In this document: positions 38,224 to 46,053 of the stretch, in pieces | How positions within the stretch are numbered: the stretch's first letter is position 1 | How the letters are laid out: the number at the start of each line of letters is the position of its first letter | Assembly (NCBI RefSeq): GCF_000427825.1 | Contig: NZ_ATYT01000004.1 | Location: 147,399 to 211,398 of the forward strand | Length of the DNA stretch: 64,000 bases | From: Thermocrispum municipale DSM 44069 | GTDB taxonomy: Bacteria; Actinomycetota; Actinomycetes; Mycobacteriales; Pseudonocardiaceae | Reading direction: 5' to 3' | Translations under genes and position numbers: made by a program | The notes under the pieces: model-generated | The model's input: only the letters and a program-made list of their open reading frames with translations | Told to the model about the DNA's origin: nothing | Database searches by the model: none

Positions 38224-39024
38224 GTGACTTCGCCACGAATGCCCCGGCGCTATCGCGACGACGAGCATGCGCCGGGGCTCGCCGCGCTTTCCCCTGCTCC
38301 GATGTTCGCTGCGTTTTACGGCGAATTCACCAGCACGCCGGAAATTCCGCACGAGCAGGACCATTTTTCCCTTTTCGTCGCCTACTCGGATGCGATGGGT
38401 TGGTTGACGGACGACAACCACTCCGGTTTGTGGGGAATGAATGACGCCGGCGGCAATTCTTACGGTGACGGTCCGCGTGCGTGGTTCCAGGTGGAAGTCG
38501 ATCCCGTGCCCGCAGGCCGGCCGCTGCCGGTGCTGCCGTTCCTGCAGGCCGCTGTGGCCGTGAACGAGCGGCTGGGCATCGGTCCCGCCGAGAAGGTGCT
38601 GATGCTGCTTCCGGTGCATCGGCTCGGCCCGCGGTCGCCCCATGCGGTCGCGACCATGCGCACGGCCGGCTGGTTCGCGCCACTGGCGCCCGAAGCACGG
38701 GTGTCCGCCGAGGTGCAGCTCGCGCTCGGCCAGGGCGGTTCCCGCGAAGCCCTCAGGCGCACAGCCGCGGATTTCGTCCGGTTGGAACAGTCCGTCGTGA
38801 CCTCGCTCCGGGTCACCGGGTCGGCGGCGGCGCCGGTCACCCCGTTCGACGACTCGTTCTGGGGCGGGCCGGCGGGCGCGACGCTTACGGTGCACGGGTC
38901 GCTGGCGGCGTGGACGCCGGATGCGGTGGGCTGGGTGGCACAAGCTCTCGCGGAGTGCGCCTCCGCCCACGGTGTCTCGGACCTCCTCGTCACGGTCACT
39001 CGCCACGAGCACGAACGCGCCTGA
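38224..39024 (+). CDS. Hypothetical protein
   Basis: A 266-residue protein with a GTG start, no signal peptide and no membrane segment. Composition and codon pattern are those of a real gene. Residues 25-85 are aromatic rich (FAAFYGEFTSTPE, DHFSLFVAYSDAMGWLT). The middle has KVLMLLPVHRLGP, and the second half is beta-like with SVVTSLRVTGSAA and DLLVTVTRHEHE. I do not recognise the family or any catalytic motif. It begins nine bases after the six-cysteine gene, so the two may be co-transcribed. Confidence 0.55.
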   Translation: MTSPRMPRRYRDDEHAPGLAALSPAPMFAAFYGEFTSTPEIPHEQDHFSLFVAYSDAMGWLTDDNHSGLWGMNDAGGNSYGDGPRAWFQVEVDPVPAGRPLPVLPFLQAAVAVNERLGIGPAEKVLMLLPVHRLGPRSPHAVATMRTAGWFAPLAPEARVSAEVQLALGQGGSREALRRTAADFVRLEQSVVTSLRVTGSAAAPVTPFDDSFWGGPAGATLTVHGSLAAWTPDAVGWVAQALAECASAHGVSDLLVTVTRHEHERA

Positions 39025-39079
39025 AAGCACCTATGCTCGGCCGCTCGGTCGTCCGTCCGAGCCTGCCCGGAGGTGCGCC

Positions 39080-40261
39080 ATGCCCCACCACGACACCAGC
39101 GTGCGACCGTTCACCGCTCGCGCCGCCGATGCCGACCTCGACGATCTACGCAACCGCCTGGCCGCCGCGCGCTTTCCCGAGGTGGAGACGGTCTACCGCG
39201 CCGCACCGGACAGGCGCCGCTGGGATCAAGGCGTACCGCTGGCCGACCTCGTCGATGTCGTCGACTACTGGCATTCCGGCTACGACTGGCGGGCTTTCGA
39301 GGCGCGCCTGAACGACATCGGACAGTTCAGCACCACGATCGACGGCCTGCAGATTCATTTCCTGCATCGACGCTCCCCGCGGCCGGACGCCGCGCCGCTC
39401 CTGCTGACGCACGGCTGGCCGGGCAGCATCGCCGAATTCGTCCATCTCGTCGACGAACTGGCGGAACCGACCGCGGCGGGAGCACCGGCGTTCCATGTCG
39501 TGGTGCCGCCCCTGGCCGGATTCGGTTTCAGTGGCAAGCCGTCCACCACCGGCTGGGGCGTCGCCACGATCGCCGGGGCGTGGGTCGAGCTGATGAACAG
39601 GTTGAGCTACGACGAATTCCTGGCGCACGGCGGTGACTGGGGCGGCGTGGTCACCACGGTCCTCGGCGGCCTGTTCCCCGAACGCGTCATCGGGATCCAC
39701 TCGACGTTGGCGCAGGCACCGACCGGGCTGAGCACCGACGGCTTGACCGACCAGGAGCGGGCCTGGGCCGACGGCACTCGTGACTTCTGGCGCGATCGCG
39801 CCGCGTACGCGAAACAGCAGTCCACCCGGCCGCAGACCATCGGCTACTCACTCGTGGACTCCCCGGTCGGCTTGCTCGCCTGGATCTTCGACAAGTTCGC
39901 CGAGTGGACCGACACCGAGGACACCCCGTTCGAGCGGATCTCCGTCGACCGGATCCTCGACGACGTCACGTTGTACTGGCTGACCCGCAGCGGCGCGTCC
40001 GCCGCGCGGATCTACTACGAGAGCCACGGCGGGGTGAACACGGTCGATCCGCGGCTCACCGTCGACGTTCCCGCGGCGATCACCATCTACCCGCGTGACA
40101 TCGAGAAGTGCCCGCGTCCGTGGGCCGAGCAGCGATATCGGCAGATCGTGCGCTGGGCGACGCCCGAAGCCGGCGGGCATTTCCCTTCGCTGGAGGTCCC
40201 CGACCTCTTCGTCGGCGACCTACGGCAGGGCCTGGCTACCGTGCTGCAGCATCGACGGTGA
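39080..40261 (+). CDS. Epoxide hydrolase (EHN-type)
   Basis: A 393-residue alpha/beta hydrolase with the epoxide-hydrolase N-terminal lid. The oxyanion segment is LLTHGWPGS (residues 108-116), the nucleophile is Asp186 in HGGDWGG, and the base is the His of AGGHFPSLEVPD near residue 370. PLAGFGFSGKP and the two-tyrosine lid area fit microsomal-type epoxide hydrolases. It opens epoxides to diols; the natural substrate is unknown. GGAGGTG precedes ATG 39080. It is convergent with and overlaps the MBL gene by 26 bases. Confidence 0.9.
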   Translation: MPHHDTSVRPFTARAADADLDDLRNRLAAARFPEVETVYRAAPDRRRWDQGVPLADLVDVVDYWHSGYDWRAFEARLNDIGQFSTTIDGLQIHFLHRRSPRPDAAPLLLTHGWPGSIAEFVHLVDELAEPTAAGAPAFHVVVPPLAGFGFSGKPSTTGWGVATIAGAWVELMNRLSYDEFLAHGGDWGGVVTTVLGGLFPERVIGIHSTLAQAPTGLSTDGLTDQERAWADGTRDFWRDRAAYAKQQSTRPQTIGYSLVDSPVGLLAWIFDKFAEWTDTEDTPFERISVDRILDDVTLYWLTRSGASAARIYYESHGGVNTVDPRLTVDVPAAITIYPRDIEKCPRPWAEQRYRQIVRWATPEAGGHFPSLEVPDLFVGDLRQGLATVLQHRR

Positions 40262-40991
40262 CCTCCAGGCCGATCGAGGCAACCTCGATCAGGCCGGCGA
40301 AGCCCGCGGACGCCGCCTGGAGGGCGGCCATAACGTCGGTTTCCGGCATCACATGCGCCAACACCAGCCGACGCACGCCCGCCTCGGTCGCCAACCGCCC
40401 CGCTTCGCGCGCGGTGAACAACGTGCCGCGTTCGTCCTCCGGGACTTCGTCGACGTAGCTGGAGTCCGCGATCAGCACGTCCGCGTCCTGAGCGAGCTCC
40501 TTCAGGTGCGGACTCGGGCCGGTGTCGCCGGTGAACGCCAGCACCACCCCGTCGGCCTCCAACCGCACGCCCGCGTTCGGCTTCGAATGCGGCAACAGCC
40601 ATGTCCTGGCTTCGAACGGTCCGATGGTCAGCGAGTCGCCGGGCTCGAAGTCGTGCCGGTGGTACGCCGCGTCCAGCATGCCCGGACGGTCCAGCGCGAG
40701 CACCACATCCAGCGCCCCGTGCGGCGCGTACAGCGGGAGTGCCGGTGGCGGGTCGTCCCGCAGCGCGCGGGCCCGCAGCAACGGGTTCAGGTCCGCGCAG
40801 TGATCCGGATGCCCGTGCGTGACGTACACGGCGTCCACCTGCTCGGGCCGGACCCACCGCAGCAGCTGCGGCGCTGTGGCGTAGCCGGGATCGAGCAGCA
40901 GACGGAACCCCGCGTGCTCGACCAGATATCCGCTGCACGCTTGCCCCGCATCGGGCCAAGCGCCCGTTCCACCCAGCACCTTCAGTCGCAC
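40236..40991 (-). CDS. MBL-fold metallohydrolase
   Basis: A 251-residue metallo-beta-lactamase-fold hydrolase. The metal motif HGHPDH (His59, His61, Asp63, His64) is complete, followed by a single His in WLLPHSKPNAG, and the bridging Asp in AFTGDTG. Tail LVLAHVMPETD fits the RNase Z-like/PqsE-like branch, which processes phosphodiesters or thioesters. The substrate is not readable. No signal peptide. The gene is divergent from the small membrane-protein gene. Confidence 0.85.
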   Translation of the reverse strand: MRLKVLGGTGAWPDAGQACSGYLVEHAGFRLLLDPGYATAPQLLRWVRPEQVDAVYVTHGHPDHCADLNPLLRARALRDDPPPALPLYAPHGALDVVLALDRPGMLDAAYHRHDFEPGDSLTIGPFEARTWLLPHSKPNAGVRLEADGVVLAFTGDTGPSPHLKELAQDADVLIADSSYVDEVPEDERGTLFTAREAGRLATEAGVRRLVLAHVMPETDVMAALQAASAGFAGLIEVASIGLEVTVDAAAR

Positions 40992-41099
40992 GACAAGGAG
41001 GGTAATGACGGGCAGACTTGCAGGTCACGCACTTTTCTCGGACCCTACCCATCGGTAATGTGGCGGCACGTTCTCGTCAGCACCGGGGTCGGGGGGGCC

Positions 41100-41480
41100 A
41101 TGACCGAGGAATCCACCAACGACGAAGGGCTGCTGCACCGCGCGTCGATGCGGCAAGCCGAGGCTGTGGACAAAGCCACCGACAAACGCCGACGCCGCCG
41201 GGCCGTCGCCGGCCTGATCTCGACGTTTGTCGGGGCACTGGCTGTCGAGTACCTGCGCAACGCCGCACTGTTCGCCGCCTTGCTGGCCTCGGCCATCGCC
41301 ATCGGCACCGGCCTGACGACGTCGCGTCCCGGGTGGCCCGCCGCGCTCATCGCCGCAGGGGTCGTCGGCATCGTCGTCCTGCTGGTTGCCCTGGTGCGGC
41401 GGTGGCGCCCGGGAGCCCAGTGGCTCGTGCGACTCGCCGTGATCGCCACGCAGGTGGTTCTGCTTGTCGCGGAGAGCTGA
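41100..41480 (+). CDS. Small hypothetical membrane protein
   Basis: A 126-residue protein. A charged N-terminus (residues 1-38, with KRRRRR) leads to hydrophobic stretches at about 40-70, 78-98 and 104-124. GGGGGGG just before the ATG serves as ribosome site. No family recognised. It stands alone, convergent with the alcohol dehydrogenase gene at an exact abutment (41480/41481). Confidence 0.55.
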   Translation: MTEESTNDEGLLHRASMRQAEAVDKATDKRRRRRAVAGLISTFVGALAVEYLRNAALFAALLASAIAIGTGLTTSRPGWPAALIAAGVVGIVVLLVALVRRWRPGAQWLVRLAVIATQVVLLVAES

Positions 41481-42533
41481 CTACCGGCTCGGGTCCAGGA
41501 TGACCTTGCAAACCCCGGCTGCCCGTTCGGACACCATGCGATAAGCCTCGACCCCCTGCGACAGCGGCAGCCGGTGCGACACCACCGCCTCGGGCTTCAA
41601 CCGTCCTGCCGCGGTCAGATTCACCAGCGTGGGCAGTTCGCGTTGCACCGAGCACAGCCCGATGGCGAATTCCAGTTCCTTCAGCTGCATGGCCTGCATG
41701 TGCAGCGGAAACGCCTTGTTGTGGCTGACTCCGACCACGCTCACCCGGCCGCCCTGCCGGACCGCGCTGATGGCGAGCGCGATCGTGGTGTCACTCCCGA
41801 CGGCTTCGATGGCGACATCCGTACCGCCTGCGGTCGCCGTCCGGATGTCGGCCTTGGCGCTGTCCGCCTCGACCGGCTCGGCGCCCAGTTCCGCTGCGCG
41901 CTGGAGCCGGGCAGGAACCCGGTCGACCCCCACCACGCGCGCCGCGCCCATGACGAACGCGGCCTGCACGGCCATCAGCCCCACCGGACCGAGACCGATG
42001 ACCGCCACGGTGTCCCCCGGCGCGATCCGGGCCCGCCGGGCGCCGTACCACGCGGTGGGCGCGTTGTCGGTCAGCAGCACCGCGGCCTCGTCGGAGATCT
42101 GCGGCGGCACCGGGACCAGGTTCGTCTCGGCGTGCGGCACCGCCACCATCTCCGCCTGGCTGCCCGGCAGCGCGTGGCTCAGGCCGTAACACGAGATCGT
42201 CTCGCCGAAGCTCAAGTTCGAGCAGCGCAGCACGTCACCGCTGCGGCACGCCGCGCACGTCGAGCATCCGACCGAGCCCGGCACCAACACGCGATCACCC
42301 GGACCGAAGCTGGTGACCGCACCACCGACCTCGACCACCTCGCCGACGGCCTCATGGCCGAGGCAGTAACCGGTGTCGGAACTGAAGCCGTGACCGTGGT
42401 AGATGTGCAGGTCACTGCCGCAGATGCCGGCGGCGGCGACGCGCACGACCGCGCCGTGCTCGCCGGGCACGACCGGATCGGCGACCGTGGTGACCGAGAC
42501 GTGCCGCGGACCCGCGTAAACCAGCCCCCTCAC
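41481..42533 (-). CDS. Zinc-dependent medium-chain alcohol dehydrogenase
   Basis: A 350-residue MDR enzyme. Catalytic-zinc Cys is in AAGICGSDLHIYHGHG, and GHEAVGEV follows with its His and Glu. The structural zinc site CSTCAACRSGDVLRC has four Cys. The Rossmann motif VIGLGPVGLMAVQ binds NAD(P). It oxidises an alcohol or reduces a ketone of unknown identity. The GTG start overlaps the SDR stop by four bases. Last gene of the TetR-SDR-ADH block. Confidence 0.9.
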   Translation of the reverse strand: MRGLVYAGPRHVSVTTVADPVVPGEHGAVVRVAAAGICGSDLHIYHGHGFSSDTGYCLGHEAVGEVVEVGGAVTSFGPGDRVLVPGSVGCSTCAACRSGDVLRCSNLSFGETISCYGLSHALPGSQAEMVAVPHAETNLVPVPPQISDEAAVLLTDNAPTAWYGARRARIAPGDTVAVIGLGPVGLMAVQAAFVMGAARVVGVDRVPARLQRAAELGAEPVEADSAKADIRTATAGGTDVAIEAVGSDTTIALAISAVRQGGRVSVVGVSHNKAFPLHMQAMQLKELEFAIGLCSVQRELPTLVNLTAAGRLKPEAVVSHRLPLSQGVEAYRMVSERAAGVCKVILDPSR

Positions 42534-43273
42534 GGCACGCCTCCGTCCAGCCGCAGCGTCGCCCCGGTGCAGAACGACGACGCCTCGGTGGCGAAGAACA
42601 GCGCGGCTCCGACGATTTCCTCCGGTCTGCCACACCGCCCCAGCGCGAGCATCCGATTGAACTTCTCCTCCGTTCCCGGCGCCCACGCCGCGGAGATGTC
42701 GGTCAGGAACGGGCCGGCCTGAATGGTGTTGACCCGCACCGACGGCCCGAACGCTTTCGCCAGGCCTTCGGTCATCGTCACCAGCCCGGCCTTCGCCATG
42801 GCGTACGGCAGCGCCTCGGGATCCGGTCTGATGGCTTCGATCGAGCCGATGTTGATGATCGCGCCGCCGTCGCCTGCGGCCATCCGGGTTCCGATCGCGG
42901 CCGCCAGCCGGAACGGTCCTTTCAGGTTCACCGCGATGACCTTGTCGAACAGGCCCTCGCTGACCTCGGCGAGACTCGGATACAGCGGCGAGAGGCCCGC
43001 GTTGTTGACCAGGACGTCGACGCGTCCGAACTCGCGGTAAGCGGTCTCGACGAGGTCGTCGCATTGGTCCCAGTGCGAGACGTTGCAGGCGACGGGCAGC
43101 GCGCGCACACCGTGTTCGCGGTGGACTGCTTCGGCGACCTCGGCACAGCCGTCGTACTTGCGGCTGGCGACGATGACGTCCGCACCGTGCGCGGCAAAGG
43201 CCTCCACCATCTGCCTGCCCATGCCGCGGCTTCCACCGGTGACCAACGCGACTTTGCCCTGCAGGTCCACCAT
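42530..43273 (-). CDS. Short-chain dehydrogenase/reductase
   Basis: A 247-residue classical SDR. The cofactor motif is VTGGSRGMGRQ, NNAG follows, the active-site Ser is in NIGSIEA, and the YxxxK pair is PYAMAKAG. DGG at the C-terminus is the usual end. It acts on a hydroxy or keto compound using NAD(P). It is eight bases after the TetR stop and overlaps the ADH start, so the three form an operon. Confidence 0.93.
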   Translation of the reverse strand: MVDLQGKVALVTGGSRGMGRQMVEAFAAHGADVIVASRKYDGCAEVAEAVHREHGVRALPVACNVSHWDQCDDLVETAYREFGRVDVLVNNAGLSPLYPSLAEVSEGLFDKVIAVNLKGPFRLAAAIGTRMAAGDGGAIINIGSIEAIRPDPEALPYAMAKAGLVTMTEGLAKAFGPSVRVNTIQAGPFLTDISAAWAPGTEEKFNRMLALGRCGRPEEIVGAALFFATEASSFCTGATLRLDGGVP

Positions 43274-43281
43274 CGACTCTC

Positions 43282-43929
43282 CTAATTCTCCCGGTGCTCG
43301 GATGTCTGCTCGCCCTGGCCGGTGAGCAGCATGCGGATGATGCGGTCACCCATTTCCTCCGGCGTGGCGGACCCGTCGGCGCGGAACCACAGCACCGAAT
43401 AGTTCAGCGCGCCGAGGGCGACCTTGACGAAGAACGGATCGACCACCCGCAACTCCCCCGCTTGCTGCGCCTGCCGCACCACCTCGGTCCAGATGTCCTC
43501 CACCGCTTGCCGCATGGCCAGCATGTCCTCGCGACGCTGCCCGGTCAGCGAGTCGATCTCCCGGAGCATGACCTGCAGTTCCAGCCGCCGGTACGCCACC
43601 AGGCGCATGTGTTCGCGGCCCAGCTCGTACAGCTTTTCCACCCCGGAGATGTCGCGTTCGAGCAGCTCTCGGCCGAACTCGATCACCCGCTCCAGGTGGC
43701 CTTTGACGATGGTGAACAGCAGCTCTTCCTTCGAACCGATGTAGTGGTAGAAGGCTCCCGCACCCAGGCCGACGGCCCGCCCCAGCTCAGCCACCCCGGT
43801 GGCGTGGTACCCGCGCGCGGCGAACATCTCGGTCGCGGTGGCGACGATGGTGGACAGCACTTCTTCCCGCCGTGCGCTCACTCGCCGCCGAGCCGGCGCT
43901 TCGCCGGTGTCCTGGTTGCCCTGGTGCAT
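43282..43929 (-). CDS. TetR-family regulator
   Basis: About 215 residues. The helix-turn-helix spans about residues 20-65: EMFAARGYHATGVAELGRAV then GLGAGAFYHYIGSKEELL. The C-terminal ligand domain is helical with REIDSLTGQRREDMLAMR and an ALNYSVLWFRADG stretch, a pattern seen in TetR regulators of acyl-CoA or ketone catabolism. The start is uncertain: ATG 43929 is chosen, GTG/ATG options up to 44013 exist. It is first in the TetR-SDR-ADH operon and 99 bases after HyuB. Confidence 0.88.
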   Translation of the reverse strand: MHQGNQDTGEAPARRRVSARREEVLSTIVATATEMFAARGYHATGVAELGRAVGLGAGAFYHYIGSKEELLFTIVKGHLERVIEFGRELLERDISGVEKLYELGREHMRLVAYRRLELQVMLREIDSLTGQRREDMLAMRQAVEDIWTEVVRQAQQAGELRVVDPFFVKVALGALNYSVLWFRADGSATPEEMGDRIIRMLLTGQGEQTSEHREN

Positions 43930-44028
43930 CTGCTGCCCCGCCTCGGTGATCAACTGTCGGTCGGCGGGCCCATCCTTCCTCGTCGGCCGGTCGCCGGTGG
44001 TGCCCGCCACCACCGGCGACCACGTGCC

Positions 44029-46053
44029 TCAGGTTTCCTGCAGCACCTGCACGTCGACCCGCAGCAACGCGCCGGTCTCCGGATCGGCCTGCTCCACCAG
44101 CTGAACCTGCTCCATCGGCTGGGCCCACTGGTCGAACTCGGCCAACCGTGCCGCGGCCTGCGTCCGACGCACCCGGACGTCGCCTTCGAGCGGCCACGTG
44201 AGCCGCTCGTCGCGGATCGCCTGACGTCGCGCCGCCGTGGCTTCCTCGTCCAGCTGGCCCTCATTGTCGATCACCACGCCGTATGCCGCGTGGGCCGCGG
44301 CCGCGGAGGTGATGCCCGCGGCGACATCGGACGCGACCAACTTCGGATCCCGGTCGAGCGGATCACCGTAGGCACCACCGCCACCGGCGTGCAGGTGCAC
44401 GACGTCGCCGGGCGAGCAGACCAAGCCGAACTGCTTGCCCTCGAGTGCCTGCAGATCTCCGTCGAGTTCGTCCAGGTGTCCGGGGATCTGGCCGGACGCG
44501 AGCACCTTGTCCGCGCCTGCACCGCTGACGAGATGGAACCCGCTGGTCGAGCCGGGGTATCCGCCGGCCGTGCCGCTCGGCGGAACCTGCCAGCACGCGC
44601 CGAACACGTGGGTCTGCCCGCCCGGCGTGTACCACGGTGTCCAGGCGAGATCGACGCCGTCGCCGCCCCGGTACTTGCTCGGCCCGCCGGAGTTGGTGTT
44701 GAGCTTGCGCCACAGATACAGCACCGGGAAACCGAGCTCGTTGATCTCGATGTCCGGCACGCTGTTCTGCGGCTGCGCAAGCGCGCCACCGACGTCCATG
44801 CCATCGGCCACCGCCTGGGCGCCCGCACCGCTTCCCCCACCGTGCATGTCCAAGAACGGCGCAAGCTGACCGTTCTCGTCCGGCGCGTAGAAGATGACCC
44901 CGTTCCACGAGTCCTGCCAGGGCGCCATGACGTGGTCGCGGACGAACGGGTCGTCGCTGGCCGACTGCACCTCCGCCAGCAGTCGCGTCACTACCTTGCA
45001 CACCCGCAGCCCGGTCTCCATGTGCCCGGACGAGACCGGTGCAGGCATCTGCACGTCGCACACCGTGCCCGGCTTCGTGATCACGTCGATCGGCCGCAGC
45101 GTGCCCTGGTTGATCGGCAGGTCACACAGCAGTGACGCCAGCACCGGGGTCATCGCGCACCCCAGCGTCATCGGCGCGCTGACGTTGACGAACCCGTCGG
45201 TCTGCGGCGCCGACCGGGAGAAGTCGAACGTCATGTGCTCGTCGTCCACGGTCATCCGGCAGTGCACGCGGTGCAGCCCGTTGGTGTGCCCGTTGTGCTC
45301 GACGAAGTCCTCCGCCTCGTACACCCCGTTGGGCAGCGCCCGGATGCGATGGCGAACCGCCTGCTCGGCGAGGTCCTTGGCGATGGCGATGTAGCGCCGG
45401 AAGTCCTCGATGCCGTACCGGTCGAGCAGATCCCGCAACCGATCGTCACACCGGTTGCACGCGGCGATGAAGCACCGGATGTCGCTGAGCACCAGGTTGG
45501 GCACCCGGATGTTGGTCTCGATGATGCGCCAGATGTCGTCGACCAGTTCGCCCCGGTCGACGATCTTCACGCCGGGCAACCGCAGCGCCTCGCCGTACGT
45601 CTCGGTCGCCATCGGCGCGAAGCCGCCGGGCGCGACGCCACCGAAGTCGGACACGTGCGCTTCCGCCCAACACCAGGCGACCAGCTCGTCCCGATAGAAC
45701 AACGGACGGACGACGCCGACGTCCACCTGGTGCGCGTTGCCCGTGGTGAACGGGTCGTTGCAGATGAACATGTCGCCCGGGTGGATGTCCTCGCGCGGCA
45801 CGGTCTGCAACACATGGCGTACGGCCTGGCGGGCGGTACCGAGATACATCGTGATGTACCCGGAGTAGGAGATGATGTCGCCGTCCGCGTCGGCCATGAA
45901 CGTGGAGAAGTCGACCGCTTCGGCGATCACCGGACTGCCCGAGGCCCGCATCATCACCAGGCCCATCTCGCCGGTGATGTTGTCCAGCGCCTTCGAGAAG
46001 ATCTCGACAGTGACGGGATCGACGTCGGTGTCGTGGTGGGTCTGCGTGCTCAC
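44029..46053 (-). CDS. HyuB-like subunit (hydantoinase B/acetone carboxylase type)
   Basis: A 674-residue HyuB-family subunit. It starts DPVTVEIFSKALDNITGEMG, has GDMFICNDPFTTGNAHQVD, and FLDMHGGGSGAGAQAVADG. Relatives are the B subunits of N-methylhydantoinase, 5-oxoprolinase, and the alpha-type subunits of acetone and acetophenone carboxylases. Sequence alone does not pick one. It overlaps the HyuA gene by four bases, so the two are translated together. Confidence 0.9.
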   Translation of the reverse strand: MSTQTHHDTDVDPVTVEIFSKALDNITGEMGLVMMRASGSPVIAEAVDFSTFMADADGDIISYSGYITMYLGTARQAVRHVLQTVPREDIHPGDMFICNDPFTTGNAHQVDVGVVRPLFYRDELVAWCWAEAHVSDFGGVAPGGFAPMATETYGEALRLPGVKIVDRGELVDDIWRIIETNIRVPNLVLSDIRCFIAACNRCDDRLRDLLDRYGIEDFRRYIAIAKDLAEQAVRHRIRALPNGVYEAEDFVEHNGHTNGLHRVHCRMTVDDEHMTFDFSRSAPQTDGFVNVSAPMTLGCAMTPVLASLLCDLPINQGTLRPIDVITKPGTVCDVQMPAPVSSGHMETGLRVCKVVTRLLAEVQSASDDPFVRDHVMAPWQDSWNGVIFYAPDENGQLAPFLDMHGGGSGAGAQAVADGMDVGGALAQPQNSVPDIEINELGFPVLYLWRKLNTNSGGPSKYRGGDGVDLAWTPWYTPGGQTHVFGACWQVPPSGTAGGYPGSTSGFHLVSGAGADKVLASGQIPGHLDELDGDLQALEGKQFGLVCSPGDVVHLHAGGGGAYGDPLDRDPKLVASDVAAGITSAAAAHAAYGVVIDNEGQLDEEATAARRQAIRDERLTWPLEGDVRVRRTQAAARLAEFDQWAQPMEQVQLVEQADPETGALLRVDVQVLQET

